This document shows, in pieces, positions 40,716 through 48,553 of a DNA stretch of 64,000 bases. Source of the stretch: Streptomyces parvus (GTDB lineage: Bacteria > Actinomycetota > Actinomycetes > Streptomycetales > Streptomycetaceae); the NCBI RefSeq assembly GCF_014648875.1, contig NZ_BMRY01000015.1:62001-126000 (forward strand), read 5' to 3'. A model generated the notes under the pieces. It worked only from the letters and a program-made list of their open reading frames with translations, was not told where the DNA came from and searched no databases. Every line of letters begins with the position of its first letter. Position 1 is the stretch's first letter. The position numbers and the translations under genes are program-made.

Positions 40716-43025
40716 ATGCTGAGTTACGAGGACATCGTCGAAGCCCCGTTGGGGAAGCTGAAGGCGGCGGCCGACGACTGGTCGGAGATGGCGACGAAGC
40801 TGGACAGGCTCGCCGATCACGCGTCGGACGGAATGAAGGCGAAGGCGAACAAGGCGAACTGGGAAGGCCTCAACGCAGGGGTCACCAAGGCGTTCGTCGG
40901 CAAGACCGTCAAGGAGTTCGCGGACGCCGCCGCCGAGGCCAAGGGCGTGAAGACGCTGCTCGAAGAGGGGTACGCGGCCTTCAAGAAGGCCAAGGACGAC
41001 CTCGTCAACATCCGGGACCACGAGGGGCCGGCCGCCGGGATCTCAGTGGACGGCAGAGGAAAGGTCACGGCGCGTTCCCCGATCTCCGAGAACAACGCGG
41101 CGCGTCACGATCCCGACTTCGGTAAGTACCTCCAGCAGGAGAGGGAGAACATCGCGTCGTGGCAGAAGAAGATCGACCACATCGTCGAAACCTGCAACGA
41201 CACCGATGTGGCCTTCAAGAACTCCCTTGAGGCCAACGTCACCGACCGCAAGGACTTCAGCGCCCCGAAGTACACCAAGTTCGACCAGGAAGAGGCGGCC
41301 CGCGCCGTCGCTCTGGCAGCGAAGGGCCGCGACCTCACGCACGCGGAACTCCAGGCGCTGAACGAACTGCTGCGCGAAAACGGCAAGTCGGTGGAGTTCG
41401 CCAAGAACTTCTACGAGAAGCTCGGCCCGGAGAAGGCGCTCACCTTCTTCGGGCAGCTAGCCACGGACACGCACGACATCACCAAGGTCGACAAGGAGCG
41501 CTTGGCGGACGTCCAGGCCCTCCAGCGTAACCTCGGCCTCAACCTGGCCACGGCCTCGCACGACAAGGCGTTCACGGCGGAGTGGGGGCCGGAGCTCCGC
41601 AAGATGGGTACGGAACGCTTCCCGCTCGCCAAGAACGACTACGGCGGACCGTTCGGCTACCAGCTGCTCGGCGGCATCATGCGGTTCGGGAACTACGACC
41701 CCAAGTTCCTCAATCCCATGGCTGAGCATGTGGTCCAGTTGAGGCAGAAGGACCATGACTTCTTCTACGCGTCAAAGGGCGTCCCCGGTGGGCCGGAGAA
41801 TCTGTACAACCCCTCGGGTGTCAACGGCTCCGGCTATGACCCGGTGAACAGCATGCTGGAGGCCTTGGGGCACAGCCCGGAGGCCGCAAAGCAGTTCTTC
41901 TCCGCCGAGCCCACCGCGTACAACGAGGACGGCACCCTGAAGAGCGGTGACGCTGACCTCGGAAAGGACAAGGAAGGGGAGAAGATCACCGGTTACCTGG
42001 ACTTCTTCCAGAACGAGGACTACGACCCGTTCCTCGACATCACGAGCCACCATCCTGATGACGTGAAGAGGTCCACGCAGTACATGCCCGACGCGCTCGG
42101 CAAGGCCTTGGAAGCGGCGACCACCGGGCACGCCTGGGACGACCCCTCACCCACGCTGAAGCGCGACGAGGTGACGGCGGGCATCATGAAGAACGTGATC
42201 GATAGCTACGGAGCCGACTCCGGGCTCAGGGACCGGCACGAGCCGATGAAAGACAGCCTTGCACGCATGGGTGCCGCTTACATCGACGACTTGAATTACT
42301 CGACCTATAATTTCGGCGGCTACGGAGATGAGGCAGGGCGCGACGAACTTTTCGTGAGGCCCAACGGATCCGAAAGGAACGATTTCGGAGAGGATGCGAC
42401 ACTGAGGTTCATGACCGCAGTGGCCGCGGACGACGAGGGCTACCGGACTTTGAGCAGTGCTCAACAGGTGTATCAGGCCAGTGGGCTTCGATCTTTCGGA
42501 GAAAATACAGAAGAAGCGCTGGCGTTCGGCGGAAACGCGACCAAGGTTCACGGAATCCTCGATGAGTCGCGCAGCGTCGGAATCCGAGATGAATTCGCGA
42601 ATGACGAGGATGCGAAGAACCTGGCCATGGAGAAGAGTGCGGAGTGGCGCAAGGCCGGCGTCAGCGGTGCGGTGACGGCCGTAGTGGGAGTCGGTTCCGC
42701 CGTTGTGCTGGGTCCTGCCGCTGGTGTGGTCGCCGCAGTTGCGGTCCCGCTGGCAATGGAGGCGGCCGGCAGTGCGGTGAACACGCAGTACGGAACTGAA
42801 ACTCTCGAATACCTCAAAGAATCCGAGTACAACAATGACGACCAAGCGCTCACCAGTATTGAAAGCGAGAGTACGCAGGGTGAGCGCAGTGCTGCAGCTG
42901 CTATGTTCCACTACGCTGACTCCGCAGGTATGTCGAAAGATGAGAAGCGCGATCTCTTCCGAGATATTGAGCAGAATTACAACAGTGGCGTCACGGCCGT
43001 AGGCCGGTCGATGAAGGTCAAGTGA
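40716..43025 (+). CDS. Large uncharacterised helical protein (769 aa), putative secreted effector or scaffold
   Basis: The N-terminal ~110 residues (MLSYEDIVEAPLGKLKAAADDWSEMATKLDRLADHASDGMKAKANKANWEGLNAGVTKAFV) are helical with a central NWEG turn, as in WXG100/LXG-like targeting domains. A long alpha-helical middle lacks enzyme motifs I know. A Gly/Ala/Val-rich hydrophobic segment at about 648-690 (GAVTAVVGVGSAVVLGPAAGVVAAVAVPLAMEAAG) could span a membrane. About 75 charged residues end it. There is no signal peptide, which would fit type VII export, but no secretion genes are in the window. Its stop overlaps the first lipoprotein start (ATGA). Third-position GC falls in the last kilobase. 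Confidence 0.8.
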   Translation: MLSYEDIVEAPLGKLKAAADDWSEMATKLDRLADHASDGMKAKANKANWEGLNAGVTKAFVGKTVKEFADAAAEAKGVKTLLEEGYAAFKKAKDDLVNIRDHEGPAAGISVDGRGKVTARSPISENNAARHDPDFGKYLQQERENIASWQKKIDHIVETCNDTDVAFKNSLEANVTDRKDFSAPKYTKFDQEEAARAVALAAKGRDLTHAELQALNELLRENGKSVEFAKNFYEKLGPEKALTFFGQLATDTHDITKVDKERLADVQALQRNLGLNLATASHDKAFTAEWGPELRKMGTERFPLAKNDYGGPFGYQLLGGIMRFGNYDPKFLNPMAEHVVQLRQKDHDFFYASKGVPGGPENLYNPSGVNGSGYDPVNSMLEALGHSPEAAKQFFSAEPTAYNEDGTLKSGDADLGKDKEGEKITGYLDFFQNEDYDPFLDITSHHPDDVKRSTQYMPDALGKALEAATTGHAWDDPSPTLKRDEVTAGIMKNVIDSYGADSGLRDRHEPMKDSLARMGAAYIDDLNYSTYNFGGYGDEAGRDELFVRPNGSERNDFGEDATLRFMTAVAADDEGYRTLSSAQQVYQASGLRSFGENTEEALAFGGNATKVHGILDESRSVGIRDEFANDEDAKNLAMEKSAEWRKAGVSGAVTAVVGVGSAVVLGPAAGVVAAVAVPLAMEAAGSAVNTQYGTETLEYLKESEYNNDDQALTSIESESTQGERSAAAAMFHYADSAGMSKDEKRDLFRDIEQNYNSGVTAVGRSMKVK

Positions 43026-43681
43026 TGATGAAGCGATCATTCCCTGCGTCTGTGATGACCGGGTTCGTTCTATGCGCTCTAGTGTTGGCCGGGTGCTCGG
43101 GAAAATCCGCGGCAGACAAGAAGGCGCATAGTCCCACGAGCCTCCAAGTGTGTGGCCAGTTCCTGGGTGCGGAGAACGTGCGCAGGGCGGTCGACGCCGT
43201 AGACGGTGGTGACGCGAATGCCACGGCACGCAATAGTCCGGATCGGCTGGCGGCTGCACTGACTCTGGAGGCTAAGAAGTGGTCATTGGGTGATTTGCTT
43301 TACTATCCGCACAACGCCTGTCGTATTGACATCCCAGCTGAGAGCGATGGTGCATACGTGATAGAGGCAGAGGCCAAGTGGTCGGCACTCACCATCGATT
43401 CGATGCGCGAGCCGAAGTACGCCAAGAGTTGGCGACAAGTGAACGACCAAGTGTTTGTCGAGCAGGAGCCCGGGCGGCCCATCGTGACACTCCTCGTCGC
43501 ATGCGGTATCCCCGGTGCAGCATCGGAGCAGGAGGCAGAGCTTCCCCTGCAGATGACGATCATGGATCCAGGGCTGGGGATCGAGCAGCGCCAGCCCCTG
43601 CTGTCGACGTTCGCGCGAACCTTGGTGGACGAACTGGCCTGCACCGGAGATCCGGTTGTACCGGCGCAACTCCTCCGCTGA
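43025..43681 (+). CDS. Lipoprotein of a tandem four-cysteine family (copy 1)
   Basis: A 218-residue protein from the ATG overlapping the previous stop (the next ATG at 43028 is equally possible). The lipobox LAGC gives a mature protein anchored outside the membrane. Beyond the lipid Cys there are four cysteines (VCGQFLGAENV, NACRIDI, ACGIPG, LACTGD) whose spacing recurs in copy 2, so two disulfides are likely. It has more A/T than typical for the window. Function unknown; possibly a partner or immunity protein for the upstream 769-aa product. Confidence 0.82.
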   Translation: MMKRSFPASVMTGFVLCALVLAGCSGKSAADKKAHSPTSLQVCGQFLGAENVRRAVDAVDGGDANATARNSPDRLAAALTLEAKKWSLGDLLYYPHNACRIDIPAESDGAYVIEAEAKWSALTIDSMREPKYAKSWRQVNDQVFVEQEPGRPIVTLLVACGIPGAASEQEAELPLQMTIMDPGLGIEQRQPLLSTFARTLVDELACTGDPVVPAQLLR

Positions 43682-43747
43682 CCTCGGACATCGAGGTCTA
43701 CTACGAAAACGGGAAATCTGCGGGCCAGTGACCAGAGGAGGGGGTAA

Positions 43748-44401
43748 GTGTTCATGTTGCCCAAGACGAACCGGCTGATACTCGTCGCGACTCTGGCCAT
43801 CGGCGGACTCCTCTCCGGGTGTTCCGGGGGCGAGGAGCGCGCGGAATCGCCGAAACAGGAGCAGTGCGAGACGTTGCTAGGTGCTGAGAACGTGGAGGCG
43901 GCCGTGAAGGCGACGGGCGGCAGTGATGTCGAGGTGAGTGGGACGCCTCAGGCCGATGTTCTGGCTGATCGCCTCGCACGGGAGGCCAAGCGGTGGCAGA
44001 AGTCCGACTTGCTGCACACCCCTTACACCGCTTGCCGTATGAGTGCATTCGAGGGTGACCGGATCGTCGGCACTGTCGATGTGTCAGTGAAATGGTCCGT
44101 GCTCTCGGTGAGGATGATGGACAACCCGCAGATCGGTCGGACATGGCGCCAGGTGAACGAATCCCTCTTCGTGGCACCGGAACCAGGCCCTGCCCGTATG
44201 CAGTTGCTTGCAGTTTGCGCCGTACCCGGTGCCATCGCCTCCCAGCCGTCCGATCTGCCGCTCCAGTTCGAGGTAGCGGCGAAAGACTTGGGAACGGAAC
44301 TCCGGTGGGAACTGCTCAGTACGTTCGCTCGGTCGGTCGCGGGAGAGATGGATTGCGAGAAACGCCCTGTCGTTCCCTCAGCACTGCCTACATCCGGATG
44401 A
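43748..44401 (+). CDS. Lipoprotein of the four-cysteine family (copy 2)
   Basis: A 217-residue protein (GTG 43748 after GAGGAGGGGG; an ATG two codons on is also possible). Lipobox LSGC. It is clearly paralogous to copy 1: QCETLLGAENVEAAVKATGG, DLLHTPYTACRM, KWSVLSVRMM...SWRQVN/TWRQVN, VCAVPG, LLSTFARSVAGEMDCEKRPVVP. The four cysteines align. Its stop overlaps the next start (ATGA). Confidence 0.84.
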   Translation: MFMLPKTNRLILVATLAIGGLLSGCSGGEERAESPKQEQCETLLGAENVEAAVKATGGSDVEVSGTPQADVLADRLAREAKRWQKSDLLHTPYTACRMSAFEGDRIVGTVDVSVKWSVLSVRMMDNPQIGRTWRQVNESLFVAPEPGPARMQLLAVCAVPGAIASQPSDLPLQFEVAAKDLGTELRWELLSTFARSVAGEMDCEKRPVVPSALPTSG

Positions 44402-45069
44402 GCAGGACCTCCAGCCCCGGCCGCCTCGGTCTCGTCGGCGCGGTCATTGCGGTTTCCCTGGCGGCAGGTGCGGTCGGCTGTGCGGACGGGGAGAGCGCCG
44501 ACGCAGCGCCTGACTTTTCCACGGGACCGACGGAACTCTGCGGCGGCAACGCGGTCTCGGCCGAGGCGGGCAAGGCGCTGAAGGTGATCACGGGGGCGTC
44601 CCGGTTCGAGGGGTCGGGACCGGATGGCACCGTCGCATTTGCCGCGAAATGGTTGAGCGAGGGCTACGATTCCCCCGCGCCCGATGACGGGGACATCTGC
44701 CAGATATATGCGAAGAACTCCGCAGCGGGCGATCGGTTGGAGGCCACCTGGGAGCTGACCTGGGGCCCGCCGAAGGGCGAGCCTGCTGCGATGTTCAGGG
44801 TGCTTCCGATGGGGGAGCGGGCCCTGGCGGCTCCGAAATCCGGCTCCATCCAGTTCGCCTGCCGGAGCGAGAAGTTGCCCGGCTCGACGCCGGCGCATAT
44901 CGACATCGGCGTCGAGCGCTGGTCGCCCGAGGACCCCGAGGGCGATCCGGAGAAGTTGACGGACGCCTACGCGACCGTGGTCCATTCCTTCGCCCTGGCC
45001 ATGGCTAAGGAACTGCGCTGCGAGAACGACGGAGGCCTGGAGCCCCGGCCGGTGCTCGACCCCGCGTGA
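44398..45069 (+). CDS. Lipoprotein, more distant member of the four-cysteine family (copy 3)
   Basis: A 223-residue protein starting MSRTSSPGRLGLVGAVIAVSLAAGAVGC (lipid Cys28). Four further cysteines (LCGGNA, ICQIYA, ACRSEK, RCENDG) fall in the same order as in copies 1 and 2, and the ending HSFALAMAKELRCEN matches their STFARxxxxELxC pattern. It has higher GC than copies 1 and 2. Translationally coupled to copy 2. Confidence 0.82.
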   Translation: MSRTSSPGRLGLVGAVIAVSLAAGAVGCADGESADAAPDFSTGPTELCGGNAVSAEAGKALKVITGASRFEGSGPDGTVAFAAKWLSEGYDSPAPDDGDICQIYAKNSAAGDRLEATWELTWGPPKGEPAAMFRVLPMGERALAAPKSGSIQFACRSEKLPGSTPAHIDIGVERWSPEDPEGDPEKLTDAYATVVHSFALAMAKELRCENDGGLEPRPVLDPA

Positions 45070-45135
45070 CGCACGGCGGTGCTGTGGCGACAAGTCCGGC
45101 CGGTACCGTGGCCGTTGACCAGGGGAGGTGCCGGC

Positions 45136-45909
45136 GTGATATCCGAACCGGAGTTGGTGGGGGAGGACGGGCCGGGCTCGTCCTCGGAGGTCGTGAGCGG
45201 GTTCGACCCCGAGCAGGGGGCCGGGGGCGGTGGACGGCGGCGTTGGCACCGCGCGCTCTGGGGTGTGGCCGGGGCGCTGACCGCGTCGACGGTGTGGGCT
45301 GCGGCCGTCTTCGGGTACGGGCTCGGCGATGACGGGAAGCCGGACTCCCGTGGCTACCGTGTGGCGTCCGGCTCCTGCGCGGCGATGGAACTGAAGGCGC
45401 TCTCCAGGGCGGTGGGGCGGCCCGCGTCCGAGCCCGCGACCGAACTGGACGGCATCGAGCATCCCGCCCTCCACCGCATCAGCTGCACCGTCAACTTCAC
45501 GGCGGCGGTGCTCAGGGGGCCAGGCGGCGAGGAGGACTCGGGCTGGGCCACCGGATATCACGCCTCCCTCACGGCCGAACTGCACAAGGAGACCGATCCG
45601 CGCCCCGAGTTCGAGGCGAGCAGCACTCTGACGGAGGTCGACGGAACGGGCGTCGACCGGGTGGAGCGCGTACCGGATCTCGGCGATCTGGCGTATCTGC
45701 TGGTCATGGAGGACGAGTCGATGAGCGTGCGGGTGGTGGACGGCGGTGCCGTCGTGACGCTCACCCTGGCCTCCTGGATGTCCCCTCCGGACATGGACCA
45801 AGGAAGGGCCGGTCCGCCCGACGGGCTGGACCGGCCCGAGATGCTCGCCTACCGGGCCGACCTGATCAGCGACACGCGTGCGGTGATGAAGGCGCTCAAG
45901 ACCGGCTGA
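45136..45909 (+). CDS. Single-pass membrane protein, last gene of the cluster
   Basis: A 257-residue protein from the GTG at 45136 (AGGGGAGG upstream). A cytoplasmic N-terminus of about 40 acidic/Gly-rich residues precedes a TM helix (ALWGVAGALTASTVWAAAVFGYGLG) and an exterior domain. The domain begins YRVASGSCAAMELKALSRAVG and has a second Cys in HRISCTVNF, which recalls the first two cysteines of the lipoprotein copies with a helix in place of the lipid anchor. No known domain. A terminator follows 33 bp after its stop. Confidence 0.78.
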   Translation: MISEPELVGEDGPGSSSEVVSGFDPEQGAGGGGRRRWHRALWGVAGALTASTVWAAAVFGYGLGDDGKPDSRGYRVASGSCAAMELKALSRAVGRPASEPATELDGIEHPALHRISCTVNFTAAVLRGPGGEEDSGWATGYHASLTAELHKETDPRPEFEASSTLTEVDGTGVDRVERVPDLGDLAYLLVMEDESMSVRVVDGGAVVTLTLASWMSPPDMDQGRAGPPDGLDRPEMLAYRADLISDTRAVMKALKTG

Positions 45910-45942
45910 CCGACCCGGTGGGCCGCCGTGCACGGGGAAGCC

Positions 45943-45976
45943 GAAGTGGCCGCCCCTGTCGTGGGGCGGCCACTTC
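45943..45976. terminator. Bidirectional terminator between the cluster and tRNA-Cys
   Basis: A 14-bp perfect stem (45943-45956 with 45963-45976) and a TGTCGT loop. It lies 7 bp from the tRNA 3' end and 33 bp after the last cluster gene, so it can stop both. Confidence 0.85.
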
Positions 45977-45983
45977 CCTGCGC

Positions 45984-46058
45984 TGGAGACCGTGACCGGA
46001 TTCGAACCGGTGTAACTCGAGTTGCAGTCGAGCCCCTGAGCCTCTCGGGCACACGGTC
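45984..46058 (-). tRNA. tRNA-Cys (GCA)
   Basis: On the minus strand the acceptor GACCGTG pairs with CACGGTC, followed by discriminator U and an encoded CCA (75 nt in all). The anticodon stem CTCGA/TCGAG encloses CTGCAAC (anticodon GCA), the T arm is ACCGG-TTCGAAT-CCGGT, and the D arm CCC/GGG carries the GG pair. U73 and GCA are the Cys identity elements. Confidence 0.93.
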
Positions 46059-46258
46059 GGGGTTGGTGCGGTGTTCCGCTGTTCCTTGCTGACAACGACG
46101 CTACGGGCCGCCGGCTCCCGCCTCAAGGAATCCGGCCGCCGTGCAACGTGACTGCCATACGCCGTTCACAGCCGGGCCCCGGACCTACGACCAAGGGCCG
46201 AGCCCAGGACCGTACATCGACAGGGTTCAAACCGGCCCATGCCCCTTACGCTGAGCCC

Positions 46259-47764
46259 ATGACCGCCCTCGAACCCCGTGACGGCACCGACGCCGCACAC
46301 CTCGCGCCGCCCGCGACCGACGCCCCGTCCCCGGACCCGCTGTCCGACCTTCCCGCCGCGGCCGTCGAAGGGGTCCTCGGGCGCACCTACCGGGCGCTGA
46401 GCATCGGCATCGTGTCCGTGGTGTTCCTCATCGCGTTCGAGGCCACGGCGGTCGGTACGGCGATGCCGGTCGCCGCCCGCGAGCTGAACGGGATCCCCCT
46501 CTACGCGTTCGCCTTCTCCGCGTACTTCACCACCAGCCTCTTCGCCATGGTCCTCTCCGGGCAGTGGGCCGACCGGCGCGGGCCGCTCCAGCCGCTCGCC
46601 ACCGGGATCACCGCGTTCGGCGTCGGGCTGCTGCTCTCCGGGGCGGCGACCAGCATGTGGGTCTTCATCGCGGGCCGGGCCGTCCAGGGGCTCGGCGGCG
46701 GGCTGGTGATCGTCGCGCTGTACGTCGTCATCGGGCGCGCCTACCCCGAGCACATCCGGCCCGCGATCCTGGCCGCCTTCGCCGCGAGCTGGGTGATCCC
46801 GTCCGTCGTCGGGCCGCTCGCCTCCGGGACGGTGACCGAGCAGCTCGGCTGGCGCTGGGTCTTCGTCGGCATACCCGTCCTCATCGTGATCCCGCTCGCC
46901 CTGGCCCTCCCGGCGATCCGGCGCACCGCCTCCGGGCCCGCCGACCCGGCCGCTGCCACCGAGCCGTACGACCGTCGCCGCATCCGGCTCGCCCTCGGGA
47001 TCTCGGCCGGGGCGGGGCTGCTCCAGTACGCGGGGCAGGAGCTGAACTGGCTCGCCCTCCTGCCCGCCGCCGTCGGTGCCGCCCTCCTCGTGCCCGCCGT
47101 CCGCGGACTGCTGCCCACCGGGACCGTGCGGGCCGCCCGGGGGCTGCCCTCGGTGGTCCTGCTGCGCGGGATCGCCGCCGGTTCGTTCATCGCCGCCGAG
47201 TCCTTCGTACCGCTGATGCTGGTCACCCAGCGCGGACTGTCCCCGACGATGGCCGGGCTGTCGCTGGCCGTGGGCGGGGCGACCTGGGCGCTCGGTTCGT
47301 TCGTCCAGTCCCGGCCGCGCATGGAGCCGCACCGCGAGCGGCTGATGGTGACCGGCATGCTGCTCGTCGCCGCTTCGATCGCCGTCGCGCCCTCCGTGCT
47401 GATCGAGGGGGTCCCCGTCTGGATCGTCGCCGTCGCCTGGGCCTTCGGCTGCTTCGGCATGGGCATGGTGATCGCCTCCACCAGTGTCCTGCTCCTGAAG
47501 CTGTCGGCCCCCGAGGAGGCGGGCTCCAACTCCGCCGCCCTCCAGATCTCCGACGGCCTCTCCAACGTGCTGCTGCTGGCCTCCGGCGGCGCGGCCTTCG
47601 CCGCGCTGGGCGGCGGGGCGGTGGGCGCGGCCGCGCACGGGGCGGTGCAGGCGGGGTCCGCGGGCTCGCACCCGGGGGCGTTCGCGGCGGTGTTCCTGCC
47701 GATGGCGGGGGTGGCGCTGGTGGGGGTGTGGGTGGCTACGAGGGTGCTCGTACGGGAGAAGTAG
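46259..47764 (+). CDS. MFS-family multidrug-type exporter
   Basis: A 501-residue protein from the ATG at 46259 (MTALEPRDGTD). About 50 cytoplasmic residues precede 12-14 TM helices. The motif-A loop is SGQWADRRGPLQPLATG, and GRAVQGLGGGLVIVALYVVIGRAYPEHIRPAILA is the motif C/D region of the DHA family with the conserved GRxxQGxGGG. Export of a drug or metabolite is likely; the substrate is not readable. Transcribed away from the tRNA. Confidence 0.88.
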   Translation: MTALEPRDGTDAAHLAPPATDAPSPDPLSDLPAAAVEGVLGRTYRALSIGIVSVVFLIAFEATAVGTAMPVAARELNGIPLYAFAFSAYFTTSLFAMVLSGQWADRRGPLQPLATGITAFGVGLLLSGAATSMWVFIAGRAVQGLGGGLVIVALYVVIGRAYPEHIRPAILAAFAASWVIPSVVGPLASGTVTEQLGWRWVFVGIPVLIVIPLALALPAIRRTASGPADPAAATEPYDRRRIRLALGISAGAGLLQYAGQELNWLALLPAAVGAALLVPAVRGLLPTGTVRAARGLPSVVLLRGIAAGSFIAAESFVPLMLVTQRGLSPTMAGLSLAVGGATWALGSFVQSRPRMEPHRERLMVTGMLLVAASIAVAPSVLIEGVPVWIVAVAWAFGCFGMGMVIASTSVLLLKLSAPEEAGSNSAALQISDGLSNVLLLASGGAAFAALGGGAVGAAAHGAVQAGSAGSHPGAFAAVFLPMAGVALVGVWVATRVLVREK

Positions 47765-47792
47765 CGGTACCACTCTGGCCCTATGAGTCCAG

Positions 47793-47805
47793 TACCGTTT
47801 CGGTA
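47793..47805 (+). promoter_or_regulatory. Candidate toxin-antitoxin operator
   Basis: TACCG-TTT-CGGTA (47793-47805) is a dyad running into the first antitoxin ATG; GGTACC also occurs at 47766-47771. Ribbon-helix-helix antitoxins bind such short dyads to repress their own operon. Confidence 0.45.
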
Positions 47806-48005
47806 TGGCCATGAACCTGCGCCTCCGGGACGACCAGACCGAAGCCCTCAAGCGGCGTGCCGAACAGGAGGGCATCAGCATGCACGCCCTCGTGCTCCGG
47901 GCCGTGGACGACTACCTCGCCAGAACGGCACAGCAGGCCATCGTCCGCAAGACGGCGAAGGAGCAGGCGGCCAAGTGGAGCGAGCTGACGGAGCGGCTGA
48001 AGTGA
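47805..48005 (+). CDS. Ribbon-helix-helix antitoxin
   Basis: A 66-residue protein. The first 45 residues (MNLRLRDDQTEALKRRAEQEGISMHALVLRAVDDYLART) are the RHH/CopG DNA-binding fold: one strand and two helices. The C-terminal helix (KTAKEQAAKWSELTERLK) would embrace the toxin. A second ATG at 47811 is in frame; no strong ribosome site precedes either, so a near-leaderless transcript is possible. Its stop overlaps the toxin start (GTGA), typical of a toxin-antitoxin pair. Confidence 0.88.
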   Translation: MAMNLRLRDDQTEALKRRAEQEGISMHALVLRAVDDYLARTAQQAIVRKTAKEQAAKWSELTERLK

Positions 48006-48397
48006 GCTGTGTCTATCTGAGCTCCGAGGACGTGCTCGTCATCGCCGAGCACGCCTGCGACGACATACAGATCGTCGTCCGGGATGCCGGTCTCCTGGAG
48101 TCGGCGGTCCATCGCCCTTCGGTGGCCACGTTCGGCGAAGAGGCCTATCCCGACCTGATCGACAAGGCGGCGGCACTTCTCCAGTCCTTGGGGAACCGCC
48201 ACCTGCGTCCCCTGTGCGGAGACAACAGGCGGGCGGCCTGGCTCTCCTGCGTCACGTTCCTGGCCATGAACGGCGTCGACCTGCGCCCGGACATCGATGC
48301 GGCGGAACGGCTGGTCATCGACGTCGCCACCGGTGAGACGGATGAGATCAAGGTGATCTCCCAGGGGCTGCGGAACCTGGTCGTCGACGCGATGTGA
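48002..48397 (+). CDS. Doc-like Fic-fold toxin with an atypical active-site motif
   Basis: A 131-residue protein with a GTG start coupled to the antitoxin stop. The family features are YLSSEDVLVIAEHA, the AVHRPSVATFGEEAYPDLIDKAAALLQSL helices and WLSCVTFLAMNGVDL. Doc kinases phosphorylate EF-Tu using HxFxx(D/G)GNKR. Here the region reads HLRPLCGDNRR (67-77): His, Asn and Arg remain, but there are two extra residues, DG is inverted to GD, and Lys is Arg. The toxin may be inactivated or altered. Other parts look intact. Confidence 0.85.
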   Translation: MSCVYLSSEDVLVIAEHACDDIQIVVRDAGLLESAVHRPSVATFGEEAYPDLIDKAAALLQSLGNRHLRPLCGDNRRAAWLSCVTFLAMNGVDLRPDIDAAERLVIDVATGETDEIKVISQGLRNLVVDAM

Positions 48398-48442
48398 GCA
48401 CCGTCTCCTCGGGCCCCGGCGCGGCCCGTTCGTACGAGTTCT

Positions 48443-48473
48443 CAACCGGGCCCCCGGTAAGGTGGCCCGGTTG
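48443..48473 (+). terminator. Hairpin after the toxin-antitoxin operon
   Basis: A 10-bp stem (48443-48452 with 48464-48473, CAACCGGGCC arms) with an 11-nt loop, between the doc-like stop and the helicase start. Confidence 0.6.
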
Positions 48474-48553
48474 TCGTATCGCGGGCCGGGCCCTTCGGGC
48501 CGGGTGCGGTACGGGCAGCGCCCCACGTACCCGAGAGCCCCGAACCGGAGACC

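Noticed and set aside
40716..43025. 769-aa protein as a polymorphic toxin with a nuclease C-terminus
   Set aside because: The last 75 residues show no nuclease, deaminase or ADP-ribosyltransferase motif that I can recognise.
45984..46058. tRNA-Cys as an integration site for the 40-46 kb cluster
   Set aside because: No integrase gene and no direct repeat of the tRNA 3' end was found on the other side of the cluster.
46166..47881. Minus-strand open frame opposite the MFS exporter
   Set aside because: Gly/Asp/His/Gln-rich translation without membrane helices; the plus strand encodes a typical MFS protein.
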